Shown here: in pieces, positions 41,831 to 54,840 of the stretch
How positions within the stretch are numbered: the stretch's first letter is position 1
Layout of the letters: each line of letters begins with the position of its first letter
Source of the DNA: DATARN01 sp963851105
GTDB taxonomy: Bacteria; Actinomycetota; Acidimicrobiia; Acidimicrobiales; Palsa-688
Direction of reading: 5' to 3'
Assembly (NCBI GenBank): GCA_963851105.1
Contig: CAWKNP010000002.1
Span: 248,001 to 312,000, forward strand
DNA length: 64,000 nucleotides
Position numbers and translations under genes: made by a program
Notes under the pieces: generated by a model
The model's database searches: none
Told to the model about the DNA's origin: nothing
The model's input: only the letters and a program-made list of their open reading frames with translations

Positions 41831-42291
41831 AGTTGGCCAAGACGCAGCGCCAACACCGCATCGCATTGCTGTTGGAGGGCCATGCCGTCACCAGCCAGAC
41901 CCAGCTGGTGGATCTACTGGCCGCCGAGGGGGTGGTCGCCACCCAGGCGACGGTGTCGCGGGACCTCGACGAACTGGGCGCCGTCAAGGTGCGCATCGGA
42001 GGCGGCGAGTCGGTCTACGCGGTGCCGGAGTTCGAGCACCGGGTCGAGCCGGAGGGCCACCTGCGCCGCGTCTTCGGTGAATGGGTGGTTGAGGTGTCCC
42101 ATTCCGGCAATCTGGTGGTGGTCCGGACCCCGCCGGGGTCGGCCCATGTGGTCGCCTCGGCGATCGACCGGTCGGCACTGAGTGACATCATCGGCACCGT
42201 CGCCGGCGACGACACCATCGTCGTTATCGCCGCCGAGCACGTCGGCGGCGTGGCCGTCGCCCGGCAGCTTGCTGATCTTGCCGGGCTCTAG
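41827..42291 (+). CDS. argR: Arginine repressor ArgR
   Basis: This 154-residue protein has an N-terminal winged helix (RQHRIALLLEGHAVTSQTQLVDLLAAEGV, ATQATVSRDLDELGAVK). The C-terminal arginine-binding hexamerisation domain has VRTPPGSAHVVASAIDRS and GTVAGDDTIVVIA. It represses arginine synthesis when arginine is high. It lies inside the operon it presumably controls; GTG start overlaps the argF stop. Confidence 0.95.
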   Translation: MKLAKTQRQHRIALLLEGHAVTSQTQLVDLLAAEGVVATQATVSRDLDELGAVKVRIGGGESVYAVPEFEHRVEPEGHLRRVFGEWVVEVSHSGNLVVVRTPPGSAHVVASAIDRSALSDIIGTVAGDDTIVVIAAEHVGGVAVARQLADLAGL

Positions 42292-42300
42292 ACATGTCTA
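42289..42300. promoter_or_regulatory. Perfect 12-bp palindrome in front of argG
   Basis: TAGACATGTCTA begins at the argR stop codon and sits 16 bases before the argG start, the only non-overlapping gap in the arg operon after argC. It could be an operator, but it does not match the ArgR box consensus and may be chance. Confidence 0.3.
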
Positions 42301-42316
42301 TCGAGGAGAGAAACAC

Positions 42317-43531
42317 GTGACAAAGCGGGTTGTGCTGGCCTACAGCGGTGGTTTGGACACCTCGGTGGCCGTGCGGTGGATGACCGAGGAGCTCGGTGTC
42401 GAGGTCATCACTTTGGCCGCCGATGTCGGCCAGGGTGGGGATTTCGAGTCCATCTGTGACCGGGCCCGAGTGGCGGGGGCTGTCGAGGCGTTGGTGGTGG
42501 ACTGCCGGGAGGAGTTCGCCTACCAGTTCGTGGCGCCTGCCTTGCGGGCCAATGCCAAGTACGAGGGCAAATACCCCCTCATCTCGTCCTTGTCGCGGCC
42601 GATCATCGCCAAGCACCTGGTGGCCGCCGCCCGCGAGCACGGCGCCGGAGCCATCGCACACGGTTGCACGGGCAAGGGCAACGACCAGGTCCGCTTCGAG
42701 GTCTCGACCATGGCCCTGGCCCCCGACCTCGAGACCATCGCGCCAGCTCGGATGTGGGACCTGACCAGGGAGAAGTCGATCGAGTACGCCGCCAAGTGGG
42801 GGATCCCGATCACCGTCACCAAGGCCAGCCCGTATTCCATCGACCAGAACCTCTGGGGCCGCACCATCGAATGCGGGATCCTCGAGGACCCTTGGGAGCA
42901 CCCGCCCGAGGAGGTCTACGAGCTGACAACGCCGACCGCCACCGGTCCCCGCGACCTCATCATCAAGTTCCACCAGGGCCTCCCTATTGCCATCGACGGT
43001 GTCGAGATGGCCCTCGACGAGCTCATCGGCGAGGTCACCAAGGTCGTCGGCTCCTACGGCTGGGGCCGCATCGACATGGTCGAAAACCGCCGGGTCGGCA
43101 TCAAGAGCCGGGAGATCTACGAATGCCCGGGGGCGTTGGCGCTGCTCATGGCCCATTCCGACCTCGAGGACCTGACGCTGGAGCGGGACCTGGCCCACGA
43201 GAAGGCCCGGCTCGAGCCCCGCTACGCCGAGTTGGTGTACGACGGGCTGTGGTACTCGCCGCTGAAGGACGCCCTCGACGCCTTCGTGACCGAGAGCCAG
43301 CGCTGGGTGACCGGTGAGGTGCGGCTGCGCTGCGAGATCCCTGGCCGCTGCATCGTGTCGGGCCGGCGCAGCGACCTGTCGCTGTACGACTACGGCTTGG
43401 CCACCTACGAGGCCGCCGACCGGTTCCGGCATTCCGACGCCGAGGGGTTTGTCCGGTTGTGGGGCCTCGGTGTGCAAACATGGGCGGCCCGCCAGTCCCG
43501 GGCGGATCACACACGCGGGGGGACCGGGTGA
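42317..43531 (+). CDS. argG: Argininosuccinate synthase
   Basis: This 404-residue protein has the PP-loop VVLAYSGGLDTSVAVRW, and AHGCTGKGNDQVRFE, SIDQNLWGR, EVYELT and SREIYECPGALAL. It couples citrulline and aspartate with ATP. GTG start with GAGGAGAG at 42303-42310. Length is normal. It is followed by argH with a GTGA overlap. Confidence 0.97.
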   Translation: MTKRVVLAYSGGLDTSVAVRWMTEELGVEVITLAADVGQGGDFESICDRARVAGAVEALVVDCREEFAYQFVAPALRANAKYEGKYPLISSLSRPIIAKHLVAAAREHGAGAIAHGCTGKGNDQVRFEVSTMALAPDLETIAPARMWDLTREKSIEYAAKWGIPITVTKASPYSIDQNLWGRTIECGILEDPWEHPPEEVYELTTPTATGPRDLIIKFHQGLPIAIDGVEMALDELIGEVTKVVGSYGWGRIDMVENRRVGIKSREIYECPGALALLMAHSDLEDLTLERDLAHEKARLEPRYAELVYDGLWYSPLKDALDAFVTESQRWVTGEVRLRCEIPGRCIVSGRRSDLSLYDYGLATYEAADRFRHSDAEGFVRLWGLGVQTWAARQSRADHTRGGTG

Positions 43532-44913
43532 CGCTGTGGCAAGGGCGCTTTGGCAGCGCCACACCGGCTGACGAACTGCTTGCGTTTACAACCAGTCTGT
43601 CCTTCGACCGGCGATTGGCGATGGACGACCTGGCCGGCACCCGGGCGCACATTCGGGGCCTCGAACGCGGCGGCCTGGTCACCTCCGACGAAGCCCAGAT
43701 GCTCATGGCAGCCCTCGACCGGGTGACCGAAGAACTGCGGGCGGGGAGCTTCTCGTTCCACACCGGCGACGAGGACATCCACACCGCCATCGAGCGCCGG
43801 GTGACCGAGCTGGCCGGCTCCGTGGGCGCCCGCCTGCACACCGGGCGCAGCCGCAACGACCAGATCGCCACCGCCACCCGCCTGTTCACCAAGCGCGAGA
43901 TCGCGTTGACGGCGCGGCGGGTCGTGCGGCTGCAGCAGATCCTGCTCGAGCGGGCGGAGGAGGCCGAGGATGTCTACCTGCCGGGGTACACCCACCTCCA
44001 GCGGGCCCAGCCAGTTCTGTTGGCCCATCACCTGATGGCGCACGGGTGGGCGCTGGCGCGCGACGTCGACCGGTTGCTCGACACCCGGCGGCGCCTCGAC
44101 GTGTCGCCCCTCGGGGCGGGCGCCCTGGCCGGCTCGTCGCTGCCGCTCGATCCCGATGGGGTGGCCGACGACCTCGGCTTTCGGGACCGCTTCGAGAACT
44201 CTCTGGACGCGGTTGCCGACCGTGACTTCGTGGCCGAGACCCTGTTCGACCTCGCCTTGTTGGGGGTGCACCTGTCGCGCATCGGCGAGGAGGTCGTGCT
44301 GTGGTCGAGCGAGGAGTTCGGTTTCCTGCGCCTCGACGACGCCTACGCCACCGGTAGCTCGATGCTGCCGCAGAAGAAGAACCCCGACATCGCGGAACTG
44401 GTCCGCGGCAAGTCAGGCCGCCTCATCGGCCACCTCACCGGCTTTCTGGCCACGCTCAAGGGCCTCCCACTCGCCTACAACCGTGACTTGCAGGAGGACA
44501 AGGAGCCGTTGTTCGACAGCGTGGACCAGATCAACCGTGGCCTCGCCGCCCTGGGCGGGCTGCTGGCGACGGCCACGTTCGATGTGGGGCGGATGCAGGC
44601 AGCGGCCGACACCCCGGCTGCCGCCGCCGTCGACCTGGCGGAGTGGCTGGTGGCCCGGGGCATGCCGTTCCGCTCGGCTCATGAAGTCGTCGCCGGGCTG
44701 GTACGGGAATCGCTCGACCGCCGTGTCCCTCTGGCCGAGCTGGTCGAGGCGCATCCCGAACTGGGCACCGAGGCTCTGGTCTTGCTCGAGCCCGGAGTGG
44801 CGGTGACCCGGCGGACCACTCCCGGGGGCGGCGGCCCGGGCCCGGTCGCCGACCAGCTGAAGCGGTTCACCCACCAACTCTCGGTGGACCTCGCCCGGCT
44901 CGCGGATGGGTGA
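43528..44913 (+). CDS. argH: Argininosuccinate lyase
   Basis: This 461-residue fumarase/aspartase-superfamily enzyme has LHTGRSRNDQIATATR, PGYTHLQRAQPVLLAHH and the catalytic-serine loop GSSMLPQKKNPDIAEL. It releases arginine and fumarate, the last step of the pathway. GTG start overlaps the argG stop, and the gene's stop overlaps the next gene. Confidence 0.97.
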   Translation: MTLWQGRFGSATPADELLAFTTSLSFDRRLAMDDLAGTRAHIRGLERGGLVTSDEAQMLMAALDRVTEELRAGSFSFHTGDEDIHTAIERRVTELAGSVGARLHTGRSRNDQIATATRLFTKREIALTARRVVRLQQILLERAEEAEDVYLPGYTHLQRAQPVLLAHHLMAHGWALARDVDRLLDTRRRLDVSPLGAGALAGSSLPLDPDGVADDLGFRDRFENSLDAVADRDFVAETLFDLALLGVHLSRIGEEVVLWSSEEFGFLRLDDAYATGSSMLPQKKNPDIAELVRGKSGRLIGHLTGFLATLKGLPLAYNRDLQEDKEPLFDSVDQINRGLAALGGLLATATFDVGRMQAAADTPAAAAVDLAEWLVARGMPFRSAHEVVAGLVRESLDRRVPLAELVEAHPELGTEALVLLEPGVAVTRRTTPGGGGPGPVADQLKRFTHQLSVDLARLADG

Positions 44914-45515
44914 AGCGCTCCTTCTTTGACCGCAGCCCCCTGGAGGCGGCCCCGGAGCTGCTCAACAAGCTCCTGGTGGCGGGGACTTCTTCTGGCCGCA
45001 TCGTGGAAGTGGAGGCGTATCTGGGGTCCGGGGACCCAGCCAGCCACGCCTACCGAGGCCCCACGTTGCGCAACGGGGTGATGTTCGGGCCGCCAGGGCG
45101 CCTGTACGTGTACCGGTCGTATGGCATCCACTGGTGCGCCAACGCGGTATGCGGGCCGCCGGGGGTGGGGGAGGCGGTCCTGATCCGGGCGCTGGCGCCG
45201 GTGGCGGGCCTGTCGGACATGCGGTCGCGGCGCTCGACCGGACAGCTCCATCCGGTGGTCGACCGGGATCTGTGCCGGGGACCGGGGCGGCTGTGCCAGG
45301 CCCTCGGGATCACGGTGGCCCACAACGGGGCGGACCTGGTCGCCGGCAATCTTGGCGTGCGGGTCGTCGACGACGGGGTGGCGCCGCCGGTGGTTCCGGG
45401 GGTGTCGGTGCGGATCGGCGTGACGAAGGGCGCCGACTCGCCGTGGCGATTCTTCGTCCCCGGTGACCGCCACGTCTCGGGCCCCGGGGGCGCGGGTCCG
45501 CCGGGTCCGGCGTAG
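44910..45515 (+). CDS. mpg: 3-methyladenine DNA glycosylase (AAG/Mpg family)
   Basis: This 201-residue protein has the AAG-fold signature GRIVEVEAYLGSGDPASHA, with the catalytic Glu, and VMFGPPGRLYVYRSYGIHWCANAV and EAVLIRALAP. It removes alkylated purines from DNA. GTG start overlaps the argH stop, an arrangement seen in other actinobacteria. The C-terminus is extended by a Gly/Pro-rich tail. Confidence 0.92.
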   Translation: MKRSFFDRSPLEAAPELLNKLLVAGTSSGRIVEVEAYLGSGDPASHAYRGPTLRNGVMFGPPGRLYVYRSYGIHWCANAVCGPPGVGEAVLIRALAPVAGLSDMRSRRSTGQLHPVVDRDLCRGPGRLCQALGITVAHNGADLVAGNLGVRVVDDGVAPPVVPGVSVRIGVTKGADSPWRFFVPGDRHVSGPGGAGPPGPA

Positions 45516-45595
45516 CCGCCGGCCGTCTAGGGCGTCGTCAGGGGAGTGGCCCGCCGGCGCCGGCTGCAGCCGACGGACGTCTAGGGGTCATCAGG

Positions 45596-45645
45596 GCGAA
45601 ACTGCTGCGAAACGACGGTATTACGTTGTTTTGCAGCACTTTGGC
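45596..45645. repeat. 50-nt palindrome, copy 2
   Basis: This element has the same organisation, loop (GTATTA) and orientation as the one at 20125-20174. The core from about 45602 to 45644 differs from copy 1 at only three bases; the outermost left bases diverge. It lies about 140 bases upstream of the rRNA promoter. Confidence 0.8.
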
Positions 45646-45784
45646 CTCGGGCGGCCCGTGGCCGGGGCCCTCGGGGCCCGCCCACCCACCTGACGAATTT
45701 TTCCCGGTCCCGTGGCCCGCCATCGGTCCTGGTCCGGTACAGTGGCCCTTCGCCCCCAAGGGGGTGACGTCGCTGGCACTGCGG

Positions 45785-45813
45785 TTGACACTGCGGTTCC
45801 TCGACGGTAGTCT
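45785..45813 (+). promoter_or_regulatory. rRNA operon promoter (-35 TTGACA, -10 TAGTCT)
   Basis: A perfect -35 TTGACA (45785-45790) is separated by 17 bases from TAGTCT (45808-45813). Transcription would begin near 45820 and run about 310 bases to the 16S gene. It is the best sigma-A-type promoter in the window. Confidence 0.75.
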
Positions 45814-46127
45814 AAGAAGCCGCTCATCGAGCCATCCAATGGCACGTGAGTAGTCGGGCCAGTAGAGGGGTTCTCCCTTCTGAAGCTCCGGCCAAGGCGG
45901 TCGCCACCAACATCTCGTGTGAGACGCGTGTCACCGTCGCAACGCTCCTTGAAAACGGAACAGAGACAAGCCAAAAGTTAGTGCGGGCATGGTCGGTGAC
46001 GACCATGCATCTCGTCAAGCACTAAATACGGACAACATCAAACCGTTTTGGTGCCAGTTGCTCTCAGATTCTCAGGAGTCTCTGAGAGCGACTCTCAAAT
46101 GATCGCAGGACCTTCGGGTCCTAAGAT

Positions 46128-51031
<4,904 letters not shown>

Positions 51032-51090
51032 ACCTGCCCGTGCTCGCTATGGAACGCTCACAGGGGACGACCCTGTTTTAGAGCATGTTT

Positions 51091-51206
<116 letters not shown>

Positions 51207-51217
51207 ATATTTCGAGA

Positions 51218-51250
51218 GCAACGCCCCGCGCCAATGGTGCGGGGCGTTGC
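51218..51250 (+). terminator. Hairpin terminating the rRNA operon
   Basis: A perfect 12-bp stem (51218-51229 with 51239-51250) has a 9-base loop, 11 bases after the 5S gene. It lacks a T tract, as is frequent in high-GC actinobacteria. It ends 24 bases before the next start codon. Confidence 0.7.
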
Positions 51251-51274
51251 CGCGCCTGGCGGTACCATCGGCGG

Positions 51275-53467
51275 GTGGCCTCTTCTTCTGACGACGACCG
51301 GCGGCCGCCGAAACCGGCACCGCGAACGGCGTCGGGTGGCGCATCGGGCCGGCGTGCCAGTGCGGCGCGGCGAGGCGCCGGAAGCGGTCGATCAGGTGGG
51401 GGATCGGGAATCGGGGACGCCCCGAGGGGTGGCGCGCCACAGCGGTCATCATCGATTGACAGATCTGGAGTGTCTGGTCGACAGGGAGGGCTCGGCGGGT
51501 CCGCGGCGCCGCGGTTCGTCCGAGAGGGTGGCAGGACAGGAGGTCCTCGTCGTACGGACGACAGCGGTCGGGCGACGCCGGCGGCACGACCGGACTCCGT
51601 AGGGCGTTCGGGTGCAGCCTCACGGAGTTCGGATTCCCGCCGTGATGGGCCGCCGGGGAGAAGCGGAGGTGCGGTCTGGGGAAACCCAAGGGCTGGATCG
51701 GGCTACGCGGGTCGTTCCACCGATGCCGGACGTCGGGCGAGCTCAGGCGACGCCGGTGGGTCTCAGGGGGCGGGCCGGGGTTCGCCGCCCGTCCGGTCGG
51801 GGTATGGGGGACATTCGGCCGACGTTGGCCGGGGTGCGCCGCCCGCACGGTCGGGCCATGCCGGTCGTTCTGGTGATCAAGCCCGGGGTGCGCCGCCGGC
51901 TCGGTCGGGGTATGGCGGGCGTTCGCCCGATGCTGGCCGGGGTGCTCCGCCGTCGAGGTCGGGTTACGCCGGGCGTTCGGGCGACGCGAATCGGGGTGGG
52001 CCGCCGGCGAGGTCAGGGTATGCGGGGCGGTCGGGCGACGCGAATCGTGGTGGGCCGCCGGCGAGGTCGGGGTATGCCGGGCGGTCGGGCGATTCGAATC
52101 GGGGTGGGGCGCCGGCGAGGTCGGGGTACGCCGGGCGGTCGGGCGATGCGAATCGGGGTGCGCCGCCGGCGCGGTCGGGTTACGCCGGGCGTTCGGGCGA
52201 TACGAATCGGGGTGCGCCGGACAGGTCGGGATACGCCGGGCGGTCGGGTGCCACCGGGCGCACGAACTCGCCGTCGGGCTCCGCTTACGCCGGCCGGCCA
52301 GAAAATGAGCGCGGTCGTCCGCCTGATCGGTCGGGAGATGCTGGATCTTCCCCCTACGCCCGGCGGTCGGACACTGGGCGCAGCGCACCGCCAGCGAGAA
52401 CGGGAAATTCGGGCAACACAGGTCGGTCTCGGGTGGGGGGCTCCTCCGTTCCGGGCGACCGTGCTCGTCGGGACGACAATTCCTCGGGCCGACCGTCGGA
52501 CAACTGGCGGGATCGTGCCGATCGGGGCGAGCGATCAGGTGCCAGCCGGGAGTTTCCTCCGGGTCGGCGTGGCAAGCCCGGTGACCGCGTCCCGCGGGAC
52601 ATCCGTTCGGCGCCGACCCCGGTGCCCCAGGAGGCCAAAAAGTGGGGCAGTGTCGCCCGCCATGGTGCCCAGGTGCTCGGAGAGTCGAACGACGTCTCTG
52701 CGTCCAATGCCTGGCGGCAGGCAGTGGTGCGAGCCCGCACCGACCCGGAAGGGGCCGAAGACGAAGAGGTCTGGGTCCACGACGAGGAACCGGAAGCGCC
52801 GGCGCCAATCAGGACCGCGTCGAGCGGCGGCCGGCCGAGGCACACCGTCCCCGCCCCGGTAGCCGCGGAGATCACCGGCGCGGCCGGAGCAAGGGCTGGT
52901 GCCAAGCTGGCCGAACGTCTGGCCGAGGCGGTCCACGCCTATGACCGGGACCGGTTCCAGGATTCGCTGCGGATCCTCCGTCCGCTGGCGCGTGCGGTTC
53001 CCACCGCCGGTGCAGTCCGCGAGCTGCTCGGCCTGACCCTGTACCGGTTGGGACGCTGGCGCCCGGCACTCAAGGAGCTGGAGGAGTACCGCACCATGAG
53101 CGGTAGCTATGACCAGCTCCCCGCCATGATGGACTGCAACCGGGCCCTTCATCTTCACAGCGTCGTGGATCAGTTGTGGGAGGACCTGAGAGAGGCTTCG
53201 CCGAGTGGTGAGGTCGTCGCGGAAGGGCGCATCGTGATGGCAGGATCGCTCGCCGACCGGGGCGACATCTCCGGCGCCATACGCCTCCTCACCCGCGACG
53301 CGGCGGTCAAGAAGCCACGCCTGCACCATCTACGGGAGTGGTATGCCCTCGCCGACCTGTACGAGCGGGCGGGCGATGTTTCCCGGGCCCGGGAGCTGTT
53401 CGCCAAGGTCGACGCCATCGACCCCGACGCCTTCGACACCCGCGACCGCCTCCGCGCCCTGCGCTGA
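51275..53467 (+). CDS. Arg/Gly-rich repeat protein with C-terminal TPR-like domain
   Basis: This 730-residue protein starts GTG right behind the rRNA operon. Residues 1-500 are disordered and strongly basic (Arg, Gly, Ser, Pro). Residues 171-331 are eight 18-residue units such as ARSGYAGRSGDANRGGPP plus a partial ninth, resembling RGG/Tyr-rich low-complexity regions of RNA-binding, phase-separating proteins. Residues 555-730 are helical TPR-like pairs: AVHAYDRDRFQDSLRILRPL, VRELLGLTLYRLGRWRPAL, WYALADLYERAGDVSRARELF. Tetratricopeptide domains usually bind other proteins. No catalytic domain is seen. An RNA-related role is an inference from composition and position. Confidence 0.75.
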   Translation: MASSSDDDRRPPKPAPRTASGGASGRRASAARRGAGSGRSGGGSGIGDAPRGGAPQRSSSIDRSGVSGRQGGLGGSAAPRFVREGGRTGGPRRTDDSGRATPAARPDSVGRSGAASRSSDSRRDGPPGRSGGAVWGNPRAGSGYAGRSTDAGRRASSGDAGGSQGAGRGSPPVRSGYGGHSADVGRGAPPARSGHAGRSGDQARGAPPARSGYGGRSPDAGRGAPPSRSGYAGRSGDANRGGPPARSGYAGRSGDANRGGPPARSGYAGRSGDSNRGGAPARSGYAGRSGDANRGAPPARSGYAGRSGDTNRGAPDRSGYAGRSGATGRTNSPSGSAYAGRPENERGRPPDRSGDAGSSPYARRSDTGRSAPPARTGNSGNTGRSRVGGSSVPGDRARRDDNSSGRPSDNWRDRADRGERSGASREFPPGRRGKPGDRVPRDIRSAPTPVPQEAKKWGSVARHGAQVLGESNDVSASNAWRQAVVRARTDPEGAEDEEVWVHDEEPEAPAPIRTASSGGRPRHTVPAPVAAEITGAAGARAGAKLAERLAEAVHAYDRDRFQDSLRILRPLARAVPTAGAVRELLGLTLYRLGRWRPALKELEEYRTMSGSYDQLPAMMDCNRALHLHSVVDQLWEDLREASPSGEVVAEGRIVMAGSLADRGDISGAIRLLTRDAAVKKPRLHHLREWYALADLYERAGDVSRARELFAKVDAIDPDAFDTRDRLRALR
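51785..52268 (+). repeat. 54-bp tandem repeats encoding an 18-residue Arg/Gly/Tyr unit
   Basis: Nine head-to-tail copies (the last one shorter) lie inside the coding sequence. The four in the middle are nearly identical, indicating recent expansion or gene conversion. They conserve RSGYAGRSGD in every copy with variable ends. Confidence 0.85.
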
Positions 53468-53518
53468 ACACCAACCCAAGGTGGCCCCTCCGCTTCCTGC
53501 GCGGAGCCGCCCTTGGCG

Positions 53519-54643
53519 TCAGTGCTGGACAGATCCCGTTGCCACGACCTCGAACGCGGAACCGGGGACCGACTTGAGTTGGTTGAGATCGGTGTCGTTC
53601 CAATGGGTGTCGGTGGCACCGGAGATGTACCAGTTGGAACCGTTGTCGGCCACGATCATGCCGTAGCGTTTCAGGGCTTGGAGAATGACGAGCGAAGCGC
53701 CTCCGAAGTGCGAGGTATCGAACGACGCCTTCAACCGGAACCGGGCGCCCATCGGTGCGACGTTGGGATCCGAGGTCGATCCGGCCTGGTGGGTGGCGGG
53801 GTGAATGAAGCCCCTCTGTGTCTTGGAGATCGTGAACCGCAAGGCATGATCGATGTGGCCCGCCTTGACCTCGTCCATCCGGACCAGTCCCGCCAGGATC
53901 GGTAGACCGGCGGCGTCGGCCGAGGTCCACGTGTCGGGGCGCAGGCTGTCGGACCGGAGGTTGAATATTGCCCCGGCGTCGGCGTTCCACCCGCCGCGAT
54001 TGTTGGGCGCGGCGTTGTAGAGCTCGTACAGGTGACAGTCGCCCGAGGCGACCAGCACGTGGCGGTCGCCGCCCGACTCGACCGGCGCATTGCGGGGTAT
54101 CGGGTACGGCCCGGGATCGCTCTGGTCGCCATAGGCGGTAAATGTGATCGGGACCTTGGGTTGGTTGGCGGGGACGACCACGTACGGGATCCCGTAGCTG
54201 GGGTTCGACCCGAAGTCCGGGTGGAGGTTGGTCGCGGCCCCGGCACTGGCCACCCACGCCGCGGAGTGGGGATCCAGCGGAAGCCGGGAGACATCCTGAC
54301 GCCACGGGTTGTCGGCGGGAAAGAGTGGGCAGCCGGCGATGGTGGCGCCCACCCCACCCGCCGCGATGGTGGTGGTCGTCGCGCCCACCGTCGCCGATGT
54401 CGTGGTGGTGGCGCGCACCGTCACCGATGAGGTGGTGGGTGCCTTGGTAGTGGCGGGTGCACCCGCGGCGGTGGTGGTCGCGGCGGTGGCGGCCAGCGTC
54501 GAAGACGCCGTCGACAGGCCAATGGTCGTCGCTATCCCCGCCGGCCGAGGTGTCCTCGTGGTGGCCGGGCTTGTGGAGCTACACCCAACCGCCACCAGAC
54601 CCACGACCACGACGCCCGTCCATGTCCGTCGGCGTATCTCCAT
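53519..54643 (-). CDS. Secreted lipoprotein with conserved globular domain of unknown function
   Basis: This 374-residue protein has the lipobox LVAVGC after a basic N-terminus, then a Thr/Ala/Val linker to about residue 100. The mature domain is conserved-looking: CPLFPADNPWRQDVSRLPLD, GDCHLYELYNA, WTSADAAGLPILAGLVR, HALRFTISKTQRGFIHPA, FRLKASFDTSHFGG, ALKRYGMIVADNGSNWYI and LNQLKSVPGSAFEVV. The same set of blocks is familiar from uncharacterised secreted proteins of bacteria and fungi. It may be a carbohydrate-active or binding domain, but no catalytic residues can be assigned. Confidence 0.72.
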   Translation of the reverse strand: MEIRRRTWTGVVVVGLVAVGCSSTSPATTRTPRPAGIATTIGLSTASSTLAATAATTTAAGAPATTKAPTTSSVTVRATTTTSATVGATTTTIAAGGVGATIAGCPLFPADNPWRQDVSRLPLDPHSAAWVASAGAATNLHPDFGSNPSYGIPYVVVPANQPKVPITFTAYGDQSDPGPYPIPRNAPVESGGDRHVLVASGDCHLYELYNAAPNNRGGWNADAGAIFNLRSDSLRPDTWTSADAAGLPILAGLVRMDEVKAGHIDHALRFTISKTQRGFIHPATHQAGSTSDPNVAPMGARFRLKASFDTSHFGGASLVILQALKRYGMIVADNGSNWYISGATDTHWNDTDLNQLKSVPGSAFEVVATGSVQH

Positions 54644-54840
54644 GGGGGCAGTATCGGCGCTCGACAGACGCAAGCGGAGCAAGGAATTTCTGCCAAGAAT
54701 GGCGAGCGCATCGCCCCACGCGAGCGGCCTACGAAGCCCGGCCTCCGCAGTGTCGGAGCGATCCGCTTTCGTGAAGGAGGAACAAGTAGGATCCACGCCT
54801 CCCTTTTCCCCAGTCCTCCGACGCAGAGAGGAGCGCTGCC

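Larger units (their letters stand above)
45516..46127. other. 612-base region between mpg and 16S rRNA
   Basis: No gene is seen. It holds the second copy of the 50-nt palindrome (45596-45645), a strong promoter (45785-45813), and an AT-richer rRNA leader with a boxA-like GCTCCTTGA at 45944-45952. Near 46070-46100 short inverted segments (CTCTGAGAG and similar) may form part of the RNase III processing stem. Confidence 0.7.

Noticed and set aside
51785..52268. CRISPR or non-coding satellite
   Set aside because: The 54-bp period is a multiple of three and lies inside an open frame encoding an 18-residue protein repeat.
54644..54840. T-box or trp leader in front of the TrpB2 gene
   Set aside because: No T-box consensus or run of Trp codons with alternative hairpins was recognised.
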